From Streptomyces spectabilis (GTDB lineage Bacteria; Actinomycetota; Actinomycetes; Streptomycetales; Streptomycetaceae): a stretch of 64,000 nucleotides of DNA. Every line of letters begins with the position of its first letter. The first letter of the stretch is position 1. The stretch is from the NCBI RefSeq assembly GCF_008704795.1, contig NZ_CP023690.1:1364001-1428000 (forward strand), given 5' to 3'. Shown here piece by piece: positions 48,267 through 57,418 of this stretch. Below the pieces are notes generated by a model. It had not been told where the DNA came from and searched no databases. It was given only the letters and a program-made list of their open reading frames with translations. The position numbers were made by a program, and so were the translations under genes.

Positions 48267-50387
48267 TCAGGGAATCTGCTTGGTCACCTCCAGGTCGGCC
48301 GTCGGCTTGGTGACCTTGCCTCCGGGCGGTCCGGTGGTGCTGGAGTTGTTGTCACTGACCGGGTCCTTGGTCGCCGACGACACCGTGGCCGTGTTGGCGA
48401 GGTCGTCGCCGTCACCGGTGTAGGTCGCGGCGAGCTTCACCTTGAAGACCCAGCTGACCGAGGCGCCGGGCGCCAGGGTCGCCAGCGGCCCGCAGGTGAC
48501 CGTGCGGCCCGCGGTGCACGGGTCGTCCGACGAGACGAAGCGCAGCGCCGTGGGCAGGACGTCGGACACCTGGACCTGTTCGGCCTGGGACGGGCCCTTG
48601 TTGGTGACCGTCAGCGTGTAGTCGAAGGTCTCGCCGGGCGCGACGGGCGTGTCCGTGGCGGGCTTCTTCACGATCGCCAGGTCGGCGGCGGGCGCCGCGA
48701 CCCCGCCGTCGGGCGGTCCCGCGGTGTCGGTGTCGTTGTCGCTGCTCGGGTCGATGTTGTCGGCGGTGACGTGGGCGGTGTTCTTGATGTCGCTGCCGTC
48801 GCCCTGGTAGGCGGGGTCGACCTTCACCGTGAGGACGTACTCCACCGTCTCGCCGACCTTGAGCGGCGTCGTGCGCCGGCAGTTCACGACCTGCCCGGAG
48901 ACCGTGCAGCCCGCGGGCGACGAGGAGACGTACGACAGGCCCGCGGGCAGGTCGTCGGTGAGCTTGACGTTGTAGGCGTCGGCCGAGGGGCCCTGGTTGG
49001 TGACGGTGATCTTGTAGTCGAAGGTCTCGCCGGGGCGCGGCGCGGTGTCGCCGACGGCGGTCTTGGTCACGGCCAGGTCGGCCGTGGGCTTGTTGACCTT
49101 GCTGCCCGGCAGGCCCGCTTCGGCGCTGGTGTTGTTGGCCGGGACGGGGTCCGCCGTGTCCGATGAGACGGTCGCGGTGTTGCGGATGTCGCTGCCGTCG
49201 CCGGTGTACTCCGAGTCGAGCCGGACGGTGAACGTCCACGTCTTCGACGCGCCCGGTTCGAGGACGGCCTGCGGCCCGCAGGTGACCTCCTGCCCGGAGG
49301 CGGTGCAGCCGTCCGCCGAGCCCACGAAGGCGAGGCGCGCGGGCAGGGTGTCGGTCGCCTTCGCGTCGAGCGCCCGGGAGGGTCCGTCGTTGGTGGCGGT
49401 CACGGCGTACTCGAAGGTCTCGCCCGGCGCGATGGGCGTGGTGGTCGTGGGCTCCTTGCCCGCCCAGAGGTCGGCCCGGGGCTCGGTCACGCCGCCCGGC
49501 GGGAGCACCGCCCTGCTGGTGTTGTTGCTGAGGTCGGGGTCCTTGGAGTCGGACGTCGACGTCGCGGTGTTGCGCAGGTCGGAGCCGTCGCTCTGGTAGG
49601 CGGCGCTGAGCTTGACCCTGAACGTCCACTTCACGGAGGCGCCGGGGACGAGCTTCGCGTGCGGGCCGCACGTCACCTGCTGTCCGGACGCCGTGCAGGG
49701 GTCGGCCGACGACACGAACGTGACGCCGTCGGGCAGCGTGTCGGTGGCCTTCACGTTGCGGGCGTCCGAGAGACCGGCGTTGGAGGCCTCGATCTCGTAC
49801 TCGTACTCCTCGCCGGGCACGATCGGCCCGGTGCCGAGGGCCGTCTTCACGGTCGAGACGTCCGACTCGGGCGTGAAGGGCCCGGGCGGCTTGACCGGGT
49901 CCGGCTTGTTGTTCTCCGGGTCGGGGTCGGTGGCGTCCGACGTGCCCGACGCGCTGTTGCCGAGGTCCGAGCCGTCGCCGTCGTAGGAGGAGCTCAGCCG
50001 GGCGAGGAACGTCCACTTCTTGGTCTGGCCCACGCCGAGCTGCGGCTCCGGGCCGCAGGTCACCGTGCGGCCGCTGGCCGAACAGCCGTCGGCGGACGAG
50101 ACGAACGACATGCCCTCGGGCAGGGTGTCCGACGCCGTCACGTTGCGGGCCACCGAAGGCCCGTTGTTCTTGGCCGTCAGCGTGTACGTGATCAGTCCGC
50201 CGGGCGGTGTGTCCGCCCGGCCCGCCGCGGGCAGGGAGCGGCTCAGCTCCGTGGTCACCCGCGGCGCGGCGCCGGACCGCGCCGCCGCCCGCGCCGGGTC
50301 CTGGCCGGACCACTGCGGCAGCGCGCAGACCAGCGCGGCGACCGCCACGCCCACGAGGGCGCGTCGGCGATGTCGTGTCGTACTCAT
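48267..50387 (-). CDS. secreted DUF11-repeat protein (five repeats)
   Basis: The 706-aa protein starts at ATG 50387 (MSTTRHRRRALVGVAVAALV). A signal peptide (basic start, hydrophobic core) precedes five DUF11 domains of about 125 aa, each with PGxxxxYxxxxxNxGPS and a GDGSDLxNxA signature. Each domain has a conserved cysteine pair (DGCSASGRTVTCGP) that can form a disulfide. The C-terminus ends abruptly at KPTADLEVTKQIP, the first strand of what would be a sixth repeat. No membrane anchor or sorting signal is present, so it is either released or held by a partner. It is the last gene of the DUF11 operon. Confidence 0.9.
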   Translation of the reverse strand: MSTTRHRRRALVGVAVAALVCALPQWSGQDPARAAARSGAAPRVTTELSRSLPAAGRADTPPGGLITYTLTAKNNGPSVARNVTASDTLPEGMSFVSSADGCSASGRTVTCGPEPQLGVGQTKKWTFLARLSSSYDGDGSDLGNSASGTSDATDPDPENNKPDPVKPPGPFTPESDVSTVKTALGTGPIVPGEEYEYEIEASNAGLSDARNVKATDTLPDGVTFVSSADPCTASGQQVTCGPHAKLVPGASVKWTFRVKLSAAYQSDGSDLRNTATSTSDSKDPDLSNNTSRAVLPPGGVTEPRADLWAGKEPTTTTPIAPGETFEYAVTATNDGPSRALDAKATDTLPARLAFVGSADGCTASGQEVTCGPQAVLEPGASKTWTFTVRLDSEYTGDGSDIRNTATVSSDTADPVPANNTSAEAGLPGSKVNKPTADLAVTKTAVGDTAPRPGETFDYKITVTNQGPSADAYNVKLTDDLPAGLSYVSSSPAGCTVSGQVVNCRRTTPLKVGETVEYVLTVKVDPAYQGDGSDIKNTAHVTADNIDPSSDNDTDTAGPPDGGVAAPAADLAIVKKPATDTPVAPGETFDYTLTVTNKGPSQAEQVQVSDVLPTALRFVSSDDPCTAGRTVTCGPLATLAPGASVSWVFKVKLAATYTGDGDDLANTATVSSATKDPVSDNNSSTTGPPGGKVTKPTADLEVTKQIP

Positions 50388-50451
50388 CTCACATCGGTTC
50401 CGTTCGTGCTCCGGTCGCGTACACCGCTGTACGGACGCGCAAAGGGGAGGT

Positions 50452-50472
50452 GTCCCGCCACCGCGGCGGGAC
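50452..50472 (-). terminator. small hairpin between two DUF11 genes
   Basis: GTCCCGCC (50452-50459) pairs with GGCGGGAC (50465-50472) around a 5-nt loop, 4 nt after the stop of the middle DUF11 gene. It may act as an attenuator that lowers expression of the last gene. Confidence 0.55.
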
Positions 50473-50475
50473 CCG

Positions 50476-52560
50476 TCATGCGGGGGTGTTCTCGGCCGTC
50501 TTGCCGAATTCGAGGTCGGCGGTCGGCGGCTTGACCTTGCCGCCGGGCACGGTGGCGCTGCCGCTGTTGTTGCCGGTGTCGGGGTCGGCGGTGTCGGCGT
50601 CGGCCGTGGCGACGTTGAGGACGTCCGTGCCGTCGCCGCTGTAGTCGGCGTTGAGCCGCACCCGGAACGTCCACGACACGGAGGCTCCCGGCGCCAGGGT
50701 CGCGACCGGTCCGCAGCTGACCGTGCGACCCGACAGCGTGCAGGCGTCGGCGGACGACACGAAGGCGAGCGAGGTCGGCAGGGGGTCCGTGACCTTGACG
50801 GCGCGGGCGACGGACGGGCCCTTGTTGGTGACCGTCACCGTGTACGCGTACTCCTCGCCCGGGGCGATCTGCGCGGTGGTCGTCGTCTTCTTGACGGTCG
50901 CGAGGTCGGCGGCGGGCGCCCGCACCCCGCCGGGCGGCGTGGCCTCCGTACTGGTGTTGTTCGCCGTGTTCGGGTCGGTGACGCCGTGCGTGACCTTCGC
51001 GACGTTGCCGAGATCGGAGCCGTCGCCCTGGTACGCGGCGTCGAGCTTGACGCGGAACGTCCAGGACACCGAGGCGCTCGCGGCCAGCCTGCCCCTGGTG
51101 GGGCAGGTGACGGTCTGTCCGGACGCGGTACAGCCGTCGGCGGAGGACACGAACGTCAGGCCGGTCGGCAGGGTGTCGGTGACCTTGACGTCGGTGGTGT
51201 CGGAGGGCCCGTTGTCGCGGACGGTGATCCGGTACTCGAACTCCTCACCGGGGCGCACCGGGCCCTTGCCGACACCCTCCTTGACGATCGACGCGTCGGC
51301 TCGCGCCGTGACGGTCGTGGAGGCGGTCGCCGTGTTGTCGGCCGGGTCGGTGTCGGTCCGGTCGCCGGGGGCGATGACGGTCGCCGTGTTGGTCAGGGTC
51401 GTCGGCTGGGCCGGGGCGGTGCCGGTGACGGTGTAGGTCACGGTGCCGCTGCGGGCCAGGTCGGCGGTGGTGTCGAGGGGGCCGGTGCCGGAGGCCTTGC
51501 CGCAGGCGCTGCCGCTGCTCGCCGAGCACGTCCACGTCACGTCGGTGAGCCCGGGGGCGGCGTCCTTCACGGCCGCGCCGGTGACCGCGTTGGCGTCGCT
51601 GTTGGTGACGGTGACGGTGTACGTGAGGGGTCTGCTCCCGGCCGCGGCGGTGGCGGGCTTGCCGGACGTGGCGATGCTGAGGTCCGTCGGGACGTTGATC
51701 TTGAGGTCGCCGATCTCGTGGTTGTTCGTGGCGCCGCCGGTGCCCGCGGAGAAGCCGACGCGCAGGGTGGACGGAAGGGCGGGCTGACCGGTGACGGTCG
51801 ACACGTCGAAGTCGCTGATGACCTTGGTGAAGTCGGTGCCGGGTCCCGAGTCGGACCAGACCGACACAAGGAGCTTGCCGCCTTGGGGCTGCACGGTGAC
51901 CCGCACGGTGCGGAAGTTGGCGCGGCTGCCCGTCTCGACCGTGCTGCCGGGACCGCTGGCCGCCGTGCCGTACTTGTAGCCGGAGGTGCCGTTGCCGCCG
52001 CCGCGCAGCACGATCTTGTTGGCCTGGGTGCCGGGGCCGCTCGCCCCGGTCATGCTCGCCGAGAAGTTGCCGAACTCGTCGATGCCGACGCCGAGGAACG
52101 CGCCGGGCACGCCGTTGCTCGTGCAGCGCGACGCGGTGCCTGAGCAGGCGTAGCCGAGGGCGCCGCCCAGCGCTCCGGTGCCGGTGGCCGCCGAACCGTC
52201 GGCGAGGAAGAACGCCATTCCGTCGCCGCGCTTGCCGTCGAAGGCGGTGCCGCCGTAGGTGGCGTAGGTGAACTCGGCGACGATGCCGAGGCTCGTGGGG
52301 AACGAGTCCTTCATCTGCCACGAACCGGCCTTGGACGTCTGGGCGGGGGTGAGCCGCAGCCAGCCGTTCTGATAGGTGGCGCTGCCCGTGGCGGTGCCCA
52401 GGTCGTTGCCGTTGTCGAAGCTCTCGTGGACCGGGAAGGCCAGCTCCGCCCGCGCGAGGGAGGCCGCCGCCGGGGCGAGCGCCCCGCAGAGCAGGGCGCC
52501 GAGCGCGAGCAGCAGGGCGGCGAGCCGTCGCGGGCCCGCCGGGTGCCGGGAGGTCGTCAT
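50476..52560 (-). CDS. secreted protein with lectin-like head and DUF11 repeats
   Basis: The 694-aa protein starts at ATG 52560, overlapping the previous stop (ATGA). After the signal peptide (ALLLALGALLCGALAPAAAS) a domain of about 220 aa resembles legume/L-type lectin (concanavalin-like) folds: AEFTYATYGGTAFDGKRGDG, MAFFLADGS, and GVPGAFLGVGIDEFGNF. Three DUF11-like domains follow (two typical, one divergent). The C-terminus again stops at the start of a further repeat (KPPTADLEFGKTAENTPA). Inference: a carbohydrate- or surface-binding adhesin component. Confidence 0.88.
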   Translation of the reverse strand: MTTSRHPAGPRRLAALLLALGALLCGALAPAAASLARAELAFPVHESFDNGNDLGTATGSATYQNGWLRLTPAQTSKAGSWQMKDSFPTSLGIVAEFTYATYGGTAFDGKRGDGMAFFLADGSAATGTGALGGALGYACSGTASRCTSNGVPGAFLGVGIDEFGNFSASMTGASGPGTQANKIVLRGGGNGTSGYKYGTAASGPGSTVETGSRANFRTVRVTVQPQGGKLLVSVWSDSGPGTDFTKVISDFDVSTVTGQPALPSTLRVGFSAGTGGATNNHEIGDLKINVPTDLSIATSGKPATAAAGSRPLTYTVTVTNSDANAVTGAAVKDAAPGLTDVTWTCSASSGSACGKASGTGPLDTTADLARSGTVTYTVTGTAPAQPTTLTNTATVIAPGDRTDTDPADNTATASTTVTARADASIVKEGVGKGPVRPGEEFEYRITVRDNGPSDTTDVKVTDTLPTGLTFVSSADGCTASGQTVTCPTRGRLAASASVSWTFRVKLDAAYQGDGSDLGNVAKVTHGVTDPNTANNTSTEATPPGGVRAPAADLATVKKTTTTAQIAPGEEYAYTVTVTNKGPSVARAVKVTDPLPTSLAFVSSADACTLSGRTVSCGPVATLAPGASVSWTFRVRLNADYSGDGTDVLNVATADADTADPDTGNNSGSATVPGGKVKPPTADLEFGKTAENTPA

Positions 52561-54200
52561 CGCCGCGGCCCCTCCCCCGCCCCGCGGCGCCGCACGGCCG
52601 CCACCAGGAGGCCGCCGCAGGTCACCGCCGCGCCCGCGACCCAGCCGAGCCAGGCGGGCACCTCACGGCCGGTGTCCGGCAGTTCGCCGTGGTCGCCGGT
52701 CCTGACGTACACCGTGTACGGCGGGTTCTGGTTGTCGCTCGGGTCCGGGTCCTTCGTCGTGGAGGTGACCGTGGCGACGTTCTCGATCCTGCCGAGGTGG
52801 CGGGTCTGCGCCGTCGCCACGCGGACGGTGAGCGCGTACGAGACCGAAGCGCCCGAGGCGAGCCGGTCGGGGCCCGGGCAGACGACGAGGCGTCCGCCGC
52901 CGTCCGGGGCGCAGCCGTCCGGGGAGCCGACGAAGCGCAGGCCCGCGGGCAGCGGGTCGGTCACCCGAAGGCCGCGCGCCGTGCCGGGACCGTTGTTGTG
53001 CACGGTGATCCGGTACGTGAAGGTCTCGCCGGGCCGCACCCAGGAGCGGCCGTCGGGCAGCACGGCCGTCTTGGTCAGCGACAGGTCGGCGCGGGCCCAG
53101 TCCGGCGGAACGGGCAGGCCGGTCACGGACGTGGTGTTGTTGCTCGCGTCGGGGTCGCGGGTCTGCGAGGACACCGAGGCCAGGTTCACGATGTCCCGGC
53201 CGTCGCCCTCGTAGTCGTCGGCGAGGCGCACGGTCACCACCCAGGTGTGGGACGCGCCGACGGCCAGCTCCGGCAGGGGGCCGCAGGTGACGGTCCGTCC
53301 GCTCGCGGTGCAGCCGTCCGCCGACGAGACGAAGACGAGGGCGTCCGGGAGCCGGTCCTGGACCGTGACGCCGACGGCCTGCGAGGGGCCGTGGTTGACG
53401 GCGGTGATGCGGTAGTCGTACACGCCGTCCGGCGCCGGGGCCGAGCCCGCGGCGCGCCGCTCCGGGCCCGCCCCGGGGCGCGAGCGGACCTCCAGGTCGG
53501 CCCTGGCGGCCGACGCCGGGCGGCCGCGGTGCTTGCGGGCTTCCGGGGACCGCGACGGCGGCGGGGCGGACGCCCGTGGGGTGGTGCGCCCGGGCTCCGC
53601 CTCGTCGCGCGGAACCGGCGGGTCGTGCGGGGCGCGCGGGGCGCGCGGGGGCGGGCCCGTCCGCGCGGGGGCCGCGGCCGACCGGGCGGGCGAAGCCTCG
53701 CGGGGCAGCGCCTGCGGGCCCTGCCGCGGCGTGCCCGTGCCCGTGCGGGACGCCGAGGCCGAGGGCACCGGCGTAGCGGCGGGCGTGCCCGAGGGGGCGG
53801 CCGATGCCGCCGGGGTCGGCGAGGCGGACGCGGGCAGGGACCCCGAGGGCGAGGGCGACGCGCCCGCGCTGGGTGACGCGGCGTCACCGGAGGGCGGGGG
53901 CGGGGGCGCGGACGCGGATGCGGGCGCGGACGCGGACGACGCGGACGCGGACGGCGGCACCTCGGCGGCCGCCGAGCCGGTCGCCGAGCCGGACACCGGA
54001 CCTGATGCCTGACCTGCCACCGGACCTGACGCCGGGCCAGGCGGCGCGCTCGACGGCGACGGAGTCGGCGAGGCCGCGAGGGCGGCCGCCGTGACCGCCG
54101 CGGCGGGCGGCGCGACCAGGGCCGCCGCACCGGCCGCGAGGGCCACCGCGCCGCGCGGCCAACGGCGCGCGGCCGGGCGCCGTCCGAGGTTGTGTTGCAT
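52557..54200 (-). CDS. LPXTG-anchored DUF11 surface protein with Pro/Ala/Ser stalk
   Basis: The 547-aa protein starts at ATG 54200 with AAGGGG upstream. A long signal region is followed by a roughly 200-residue low-complexity stalk rich in Ser, Ala and Pro (for example SASASSASAPASASAPPPPP). Two DUF11 domains come next (PSQAVGVTVQDRLPDALVFV and a second copy). The C-terminus carries the sortase signal LPDTG (507-511), a membrane helix (WLGWVAGAAVTCGGLLVAAV) and a charged tail, RRRGAGEGPRR. It is therefore probably covalently linked to peptidoglycan by a sortase. It is first in the operon and may hold the other two proteins at the surface. Confidence 0.9.
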   Translation of the reverse strand: MQHNLGRRPAARRWPRGAVALAAGAAALVAPPAAAVTAAALAASPTPSPSSAPPGPASGPVAGQASGPVSGSATGSAAAEVPPSASASSASAPASASAPPPPPSGDAASPSAGASPSPSGSLPASASPTPAASAAPSGTPAATPVPSASASRTGTGTPRQGPQALPREASPARSAAAPARTGPPPRAPRAPHDPPVPRDEAEPGRTTPRASAPPPSRSPEARKHRGRPASAARADLEVRSRPGAGPERRAAGSAPAPDGVYDYRITAVNHGPSQAVGVTVQDRLPDALVFVSSADGCTASGRTVTCGPLPELAVGASHTWVVTVRLADDYEGDGRDIVNLASVSSQTRDPDASNNTTSVTGLPVPPDWARADLSLTKTAVLPDGRSWVRPGETFTYRITVHNNGPGTARGLRVTDPLPAGLRFVGSPDGCAPDGGGRLVVCPGPDRLASGASVSYALTVRVATAQTRHLGRIENVATVTSTTKDPDPSDNQNPPYTVYVRTGDHGELPDTGREVPAWLGWVAGAAVTCGGLLVAAVRRRGAGEGPRR

Positions 54201-54396
54201 CGAGAGACCCCTTCGCATCGGGCACGGCAAGACGGCACTGGCACCGTTCCGGTCCGGCCGAAACGCAAGATCTGTTTATCCGACTTTTCCCGCTTTGAGA
54301 TGATCAAGGGATGCGAACGAGTGAGAACGGATCACCGAACAGCCCAGCGAGAGCCCCGCCCTGAGGCTCCGTGAGGCCCCGCGAGGGGGCGGAATA

Positions 54397-54434
54397 CGAC
54401 GAGACCCCGGGCCGTGGGGCCCGGGGTCTCGTCG
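54397..54434. terminator. 17-bp hairpin terminator after the GH65 gene
   Basis: CGACGAGACCCCGGGCC (54397-54413) pairs exactly with 54418-54434 around a 4-nt loop, 26 nt beyond the GH65 stop. The AT-rich stretch 54240-54320, between it and the DUF11 gene start, probably contains the DUF11 operon promoter. Confidence 0.9.
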
Positions 54435-54459
54435 GTGCGGGAGTGGCGGACGGCGGCGG

Positions 54460-57192
54460 CTAACGCACGGTCAGCTCCGTGATGCCCGGCCGCTCCTCGG
54501 CCCCGGGCTCGCCGCGCACCGTCACCCGCACGTACCGGGCGAGCCGCGGGGAGTCGGCCGTCCGGTACCAGTGCCGCCCGTCGAGGGAGACCTCGACGTC
54601 GTGGGACACCGGCTCGGTCCCGGTCCACGTCGGCGTGACCCCACCGACCCGGACGGGCTCGCCCAGGTCCGCCGTGAGGGCGCCGGTCGCCTTGTCCGGC
54701 ACCCAGGCGGTGGCCGTGTTGCCGTCGACGGCGGCGCCCGCGTACATGCCGGGCTCCTCCGACGACGCCTTCGCGGCGACGCACCGGGCCGCGTTGTCGG
54801 TGGGCGCGAGGTCGGGGCGCCGGGTCTTGAGGACGACCGGCGCGCCCTCGCTGACGATCTGCTCGCCCTGCGGCGTGTCGAGCGTCATCGGCTTCCCGCC
54901 GGTGAGCCGCACCGTGGTGCGACGGGCGCCGATCTCGATGTCGTACGTACGGCCCTGCCAGGTCAGGCCGCGCAGCGCGACGCCCTCGTCGAACTGCGGG
55001 GGCAGCATCGGGTCGAGGCGGAGCCGGTCCTCGCGCATGCGCATGCCGGTCAGGCCCTGCGTGAAGGTCTGCAGGAAGCCGCCCTTGCCGGTGAGGAAGT
55101 CGTGCGCGGGCGAGCCCGACAGCGGGTCCTCGGCCCCGGCCTTGTCCCCGCGCGCCTCGGAGAACTGCGCGAACGGGCCGCGCACGAAGGGCTTGATGGA
55201 GCGCTCCATGTACGTGTACGTGGAGCAGCCCGGCTCGCCGATCCCGGCGGCGTCGACGGCGTGCACCGAGTCCGTCATGGCGGGGCCGTCGGGGTCGGTG
55301 CGCTGCGCGTAGTAGTCGAGCGTGGCGGCCGCGGCGCCCTCGGGCATCCGCCACTCCAGCGGATACATCAGCAGGACCGTGTCGGCCTGCTTGATCTTGC
55401 CGCCCCGGTAGCCGTCGTACTGCTCGAAGACCTTGCGCCGGGCGTCGTACGGGATGCGGATCTTGTCGGCGACGCGCGTCCAGGAGGCGGGGGCCCGCTC
55501 GCCGATGAGGGCCGCGGCGCGCGTGGCGTGGCGCAGCGCGGTGACGGCGCCCGCGTTGGTGAACACCGCGTCGTCGACGCCGTTGCTGTACTCGTCGGGG
55601 CCCGCGGTGTCCTTGATCGAGTAGCTGCCGTCGGCGTTGCGGCTGACCCGGCCCGCCCAGAACTCGGCGATGCCCTTCAGCACCGGCCAGCCGCGCTCGC
55701 GCAGCCAGGTGGTGTCCTTGGTGGCCAGGTAGTACTGCCAGGTCGCCAGGGAGACGTCGGACTGGAGGTGGATCTGCGTGCGGCAGTGCGGCGGGTCGAC
55801 GCTGTGGCACTCCTTGGCGAGGTTGCCCGAACTGCCGCTGTTCCAGGGGTAGAAGAGCCCCTTGTAGCCGAGGGAGCGGGCGTTGGCGCGGGCGGCCGCG
55901 CGGGTGCGGTAGCGGTAGTCGACGACGGACCTGGCGAGCTCGGGCCGGGTGGCGAGCAGCCCCGGGTACATCCAGGTCTCGGCGTCCCAGAAGATCAGGC
56001 CCGCGTAGTTGTCGCTGGTCAGGCCCGCCGGGGCGATGCTGTTCGCGGCGCCCTCGCGGGTGCTGGAGAGCAGCCCGTACTGGGCGGAGCGCACCCACGT
56101 CTGCCAGTCGCGCCGCCCCGGCACCTCGATGTCGCTGCGCCAGAGGCGGGCCCAGGCGGCGGTGTGGGCGCGCAGCAACGCGTCCCAGCCGCGCGCCGCG
56201 GCGCGGCGGGCGGCCGCGGTGGCGTCCTCGCGCGGCGCGCGCGAGGTCAGGGCGGTGTCGACGCCCACGTACTTGGTGAGTTCGTAGGTCCGGCCCGCGC
56301 GCACCGGCAGGGTGAGGCTCTGCCGTGCGGTCAGCCCGCGGGCGGGGGCCGCCCTGCGCTCCCGGGCGTCGTGCACACCGCGCCCGGCGCGCAGGGTGGA
56401 GGCGACGGCGCCGTCGACCTTCGTGCCGTCCGTGCGGAAGGCGACGTCCATGGCGGGTCCGGAGCGGCCGTGCCGGTCGCCGCCGGTCCGGTCCCCGCCG
56501 CCGGTCTGCCGCACGCGCCGGGCGCCCCGGCCGTCGACGAGGTCGGTGACGGTCGCCTCGCCGCTCCAGTGCGGCCGCACCAGCAGGCGTACGGCGCCGA
56601 CGTGCGGGTTCGCGCGGTCGGCGACCACCTCGTAGGTCAGGTCGGTCCTGCGGCCGTCGGCGGCGGTCCAGGTCAGGGTGGTCCGCACGAGGCCGCAGCG
56701 CATGAGGAGACGCTGCCGATAGGCGGAGACGCGGCCGGGCGGCGTCGAAGAGTTGAAGGTGTCGCCGCGCTCCCCGCCGGTGGTGACGGTGAGCGGGGTC
56801 CAGGTGGGAAGGGCGGCGACGGCCTGCCGGTCCGCCGCGGTACGCGGATGGTGGGCGTACAGACCCGACACGAAGGAGCCGTCGTAGCGCGGGGTGTACA
56901 GCGGCCAGCCGGTCTTGGCCTCGCTGTCGGTGTACCCGGCGCCGTTGGGCGGGACGCGCTGCCCCAGATAGCCGTTGCCGACGAAGGCGTGGTGGGAGTC
57001 CTTGGGGTCGATGCGGGTGCTGTCGAGGGACCAGCCCTCGCCCGTGGGGCAGTTGGCGGGCGTGGCGGTGGACGCCGCGCGCCGCTCCGGCTGCGAGCTG
57101 GCGGTGGGCGGGACGGCGGCGAGGAGCACCCCGGCGAGCGCCGCCGCGGACAGACGGGCGGCGCGGGACCGCGTGACCAGGGAGTACGTCAT
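54460..57192 (-). CDS. secreted GH65 enzyme (acid-trehalase-like) with F5/8-type C domain
   Basis: The 910-aa protein starts at ATG 57192 with GGAG 5 nt upstream. A signal peptide (RLSAAALAGVLLAAVPPTAS) precedes the GH65 fold: an N-terminal beta-sandwich, then an (alpha/alpha)6 barrel from about residue 330. FWDAETWMYP (401-410) and the general-acid Glu534 in AGPDEYSNGVDDAVFTN are the family hallmarks. Secretion and the overall layout favour acid trehalase (Ath1-like) over intracellular disaccharide phosphorylases. The C-terminal 125 residues (SSEEPGMYAGAAVDGNTATA) are a discoidin/F5-8C carbohydrate-binding module. The substrate could also be another alpha-glucoside. Confidence 0.9.
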   Translation of the reverse strand: MTYSLVTRSRAARLSAAALAGVLLAAVPPTASSQPERRAASTATPANCPTGEGWSLDSTRIDPKDSHHAFVGNGYLGQRVPPNGAGYTDSEAKTGWPLYTPRYDGSFVSGLYAHHPRTAADRQAVAALPTWTPLTVTTGGERGDTFNSSTPPGRVSAYRQRLLMRCGLVRTTLTWTAADGRRTDLTYEVVADRANPHVGAVRLLVRPHWSGEATVTDLVDGRGARRVRQTGGGDRTGGDRHGRSGPAMDVAFRTDGTKVDGAVASTLRAGRGVHDARERRAAPARGLTARQSLTLPVRAGRTYELTKYVGVDTALTSRAPREDATAAARRAAARGWDALLRAHTAAWARLWRSDIEVPGRRDWQTWVRSAQYGLLSSTREGAANSIAPAGLTSDNYAGLIFWDAETWMYPGLLATRPELARSVVDYRYRTRAAARANARSLGYKGLFYPWNSGSSGNLAKECHSVDPPHCRTQIHLQSDVSLATWQYYLATKDTTWLRERGWPVLKGIAEFWAGRVSRNADGSYSIKDTAGPDEYSNGVDDAVFTNAGAVTALRHATRAAALIGERAPASWTRVADKIRIPYDARRKVFEQYDGYRGGKIKQADTVLLMYPLEWRMPEGAAAATLDYYAQRTDPDGPAMTDSVHAVDAAGIGEPGCSTYTYMERSIKPFVRGPFAQFSEARGDKAGAEDPLSGSPAHDFLTGKGGFLQTFTQGLTGMRMREDRLRLDPMLPPQFDEGVALRGLTWQGRTYDIEIGARRTTVRLTGGKPMTLDTPQGEQIVSEGAPVVLKTRRPDLAPTDNAARCVAAKASSEEPGMYAGAAVDGNTATAWVPDKATGALTADLGEPVRVGGVTPTWTGTEPVSHDVEVSLDGRHWYRTADSPRLARYVRVTVRGEPGAEERPGITELTVR

Positions 57193-57227
57193 TGTTCTCC
57201 GTCATGGTGATCTGCGAGGGTCCACGG

Positions 57228-57257
57228 ACCATAAATTTTGTGAACGAGTCACGTCAA
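57228..57257 (-). promoter_or_regulatory. promoter of the GH65 gene
   Basis: On the - strand, TTGACG (57257-57252) and TATGGT (57233-57228) are separated by 18 bp, a good match to the Streptomyces housekeeping consensus. The start would lie about 28 nt upstream of ATG 57192. The surrounding DNA is unusually AT-rich. Confidence 0.6.
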
Positions 57258-57418
57258 TATCCGCGCACCATCAATCAAGTCCTTAAGTCAAGAGGGGGAG
57301 ATTGCGCCATCCGGCCCCCGTCGGTCCGCCCGCCACGCGTTCGGCCCGCCGCCGGAGCCGGGTAGCCTCCCCCGGGCCCGGACCGTCCGACGCCCTTGCT
57401 GCCGCCCGGAGTTCACCC

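Noticed and set aside
54571..57210. An 879-codon open frame antisense to the GH65 gene
   Set aside because: It is a shadow frame with repetitive Val/Gly/Arg content and no motifs; the - strand encodes a complete secreted GH65 enzyme.
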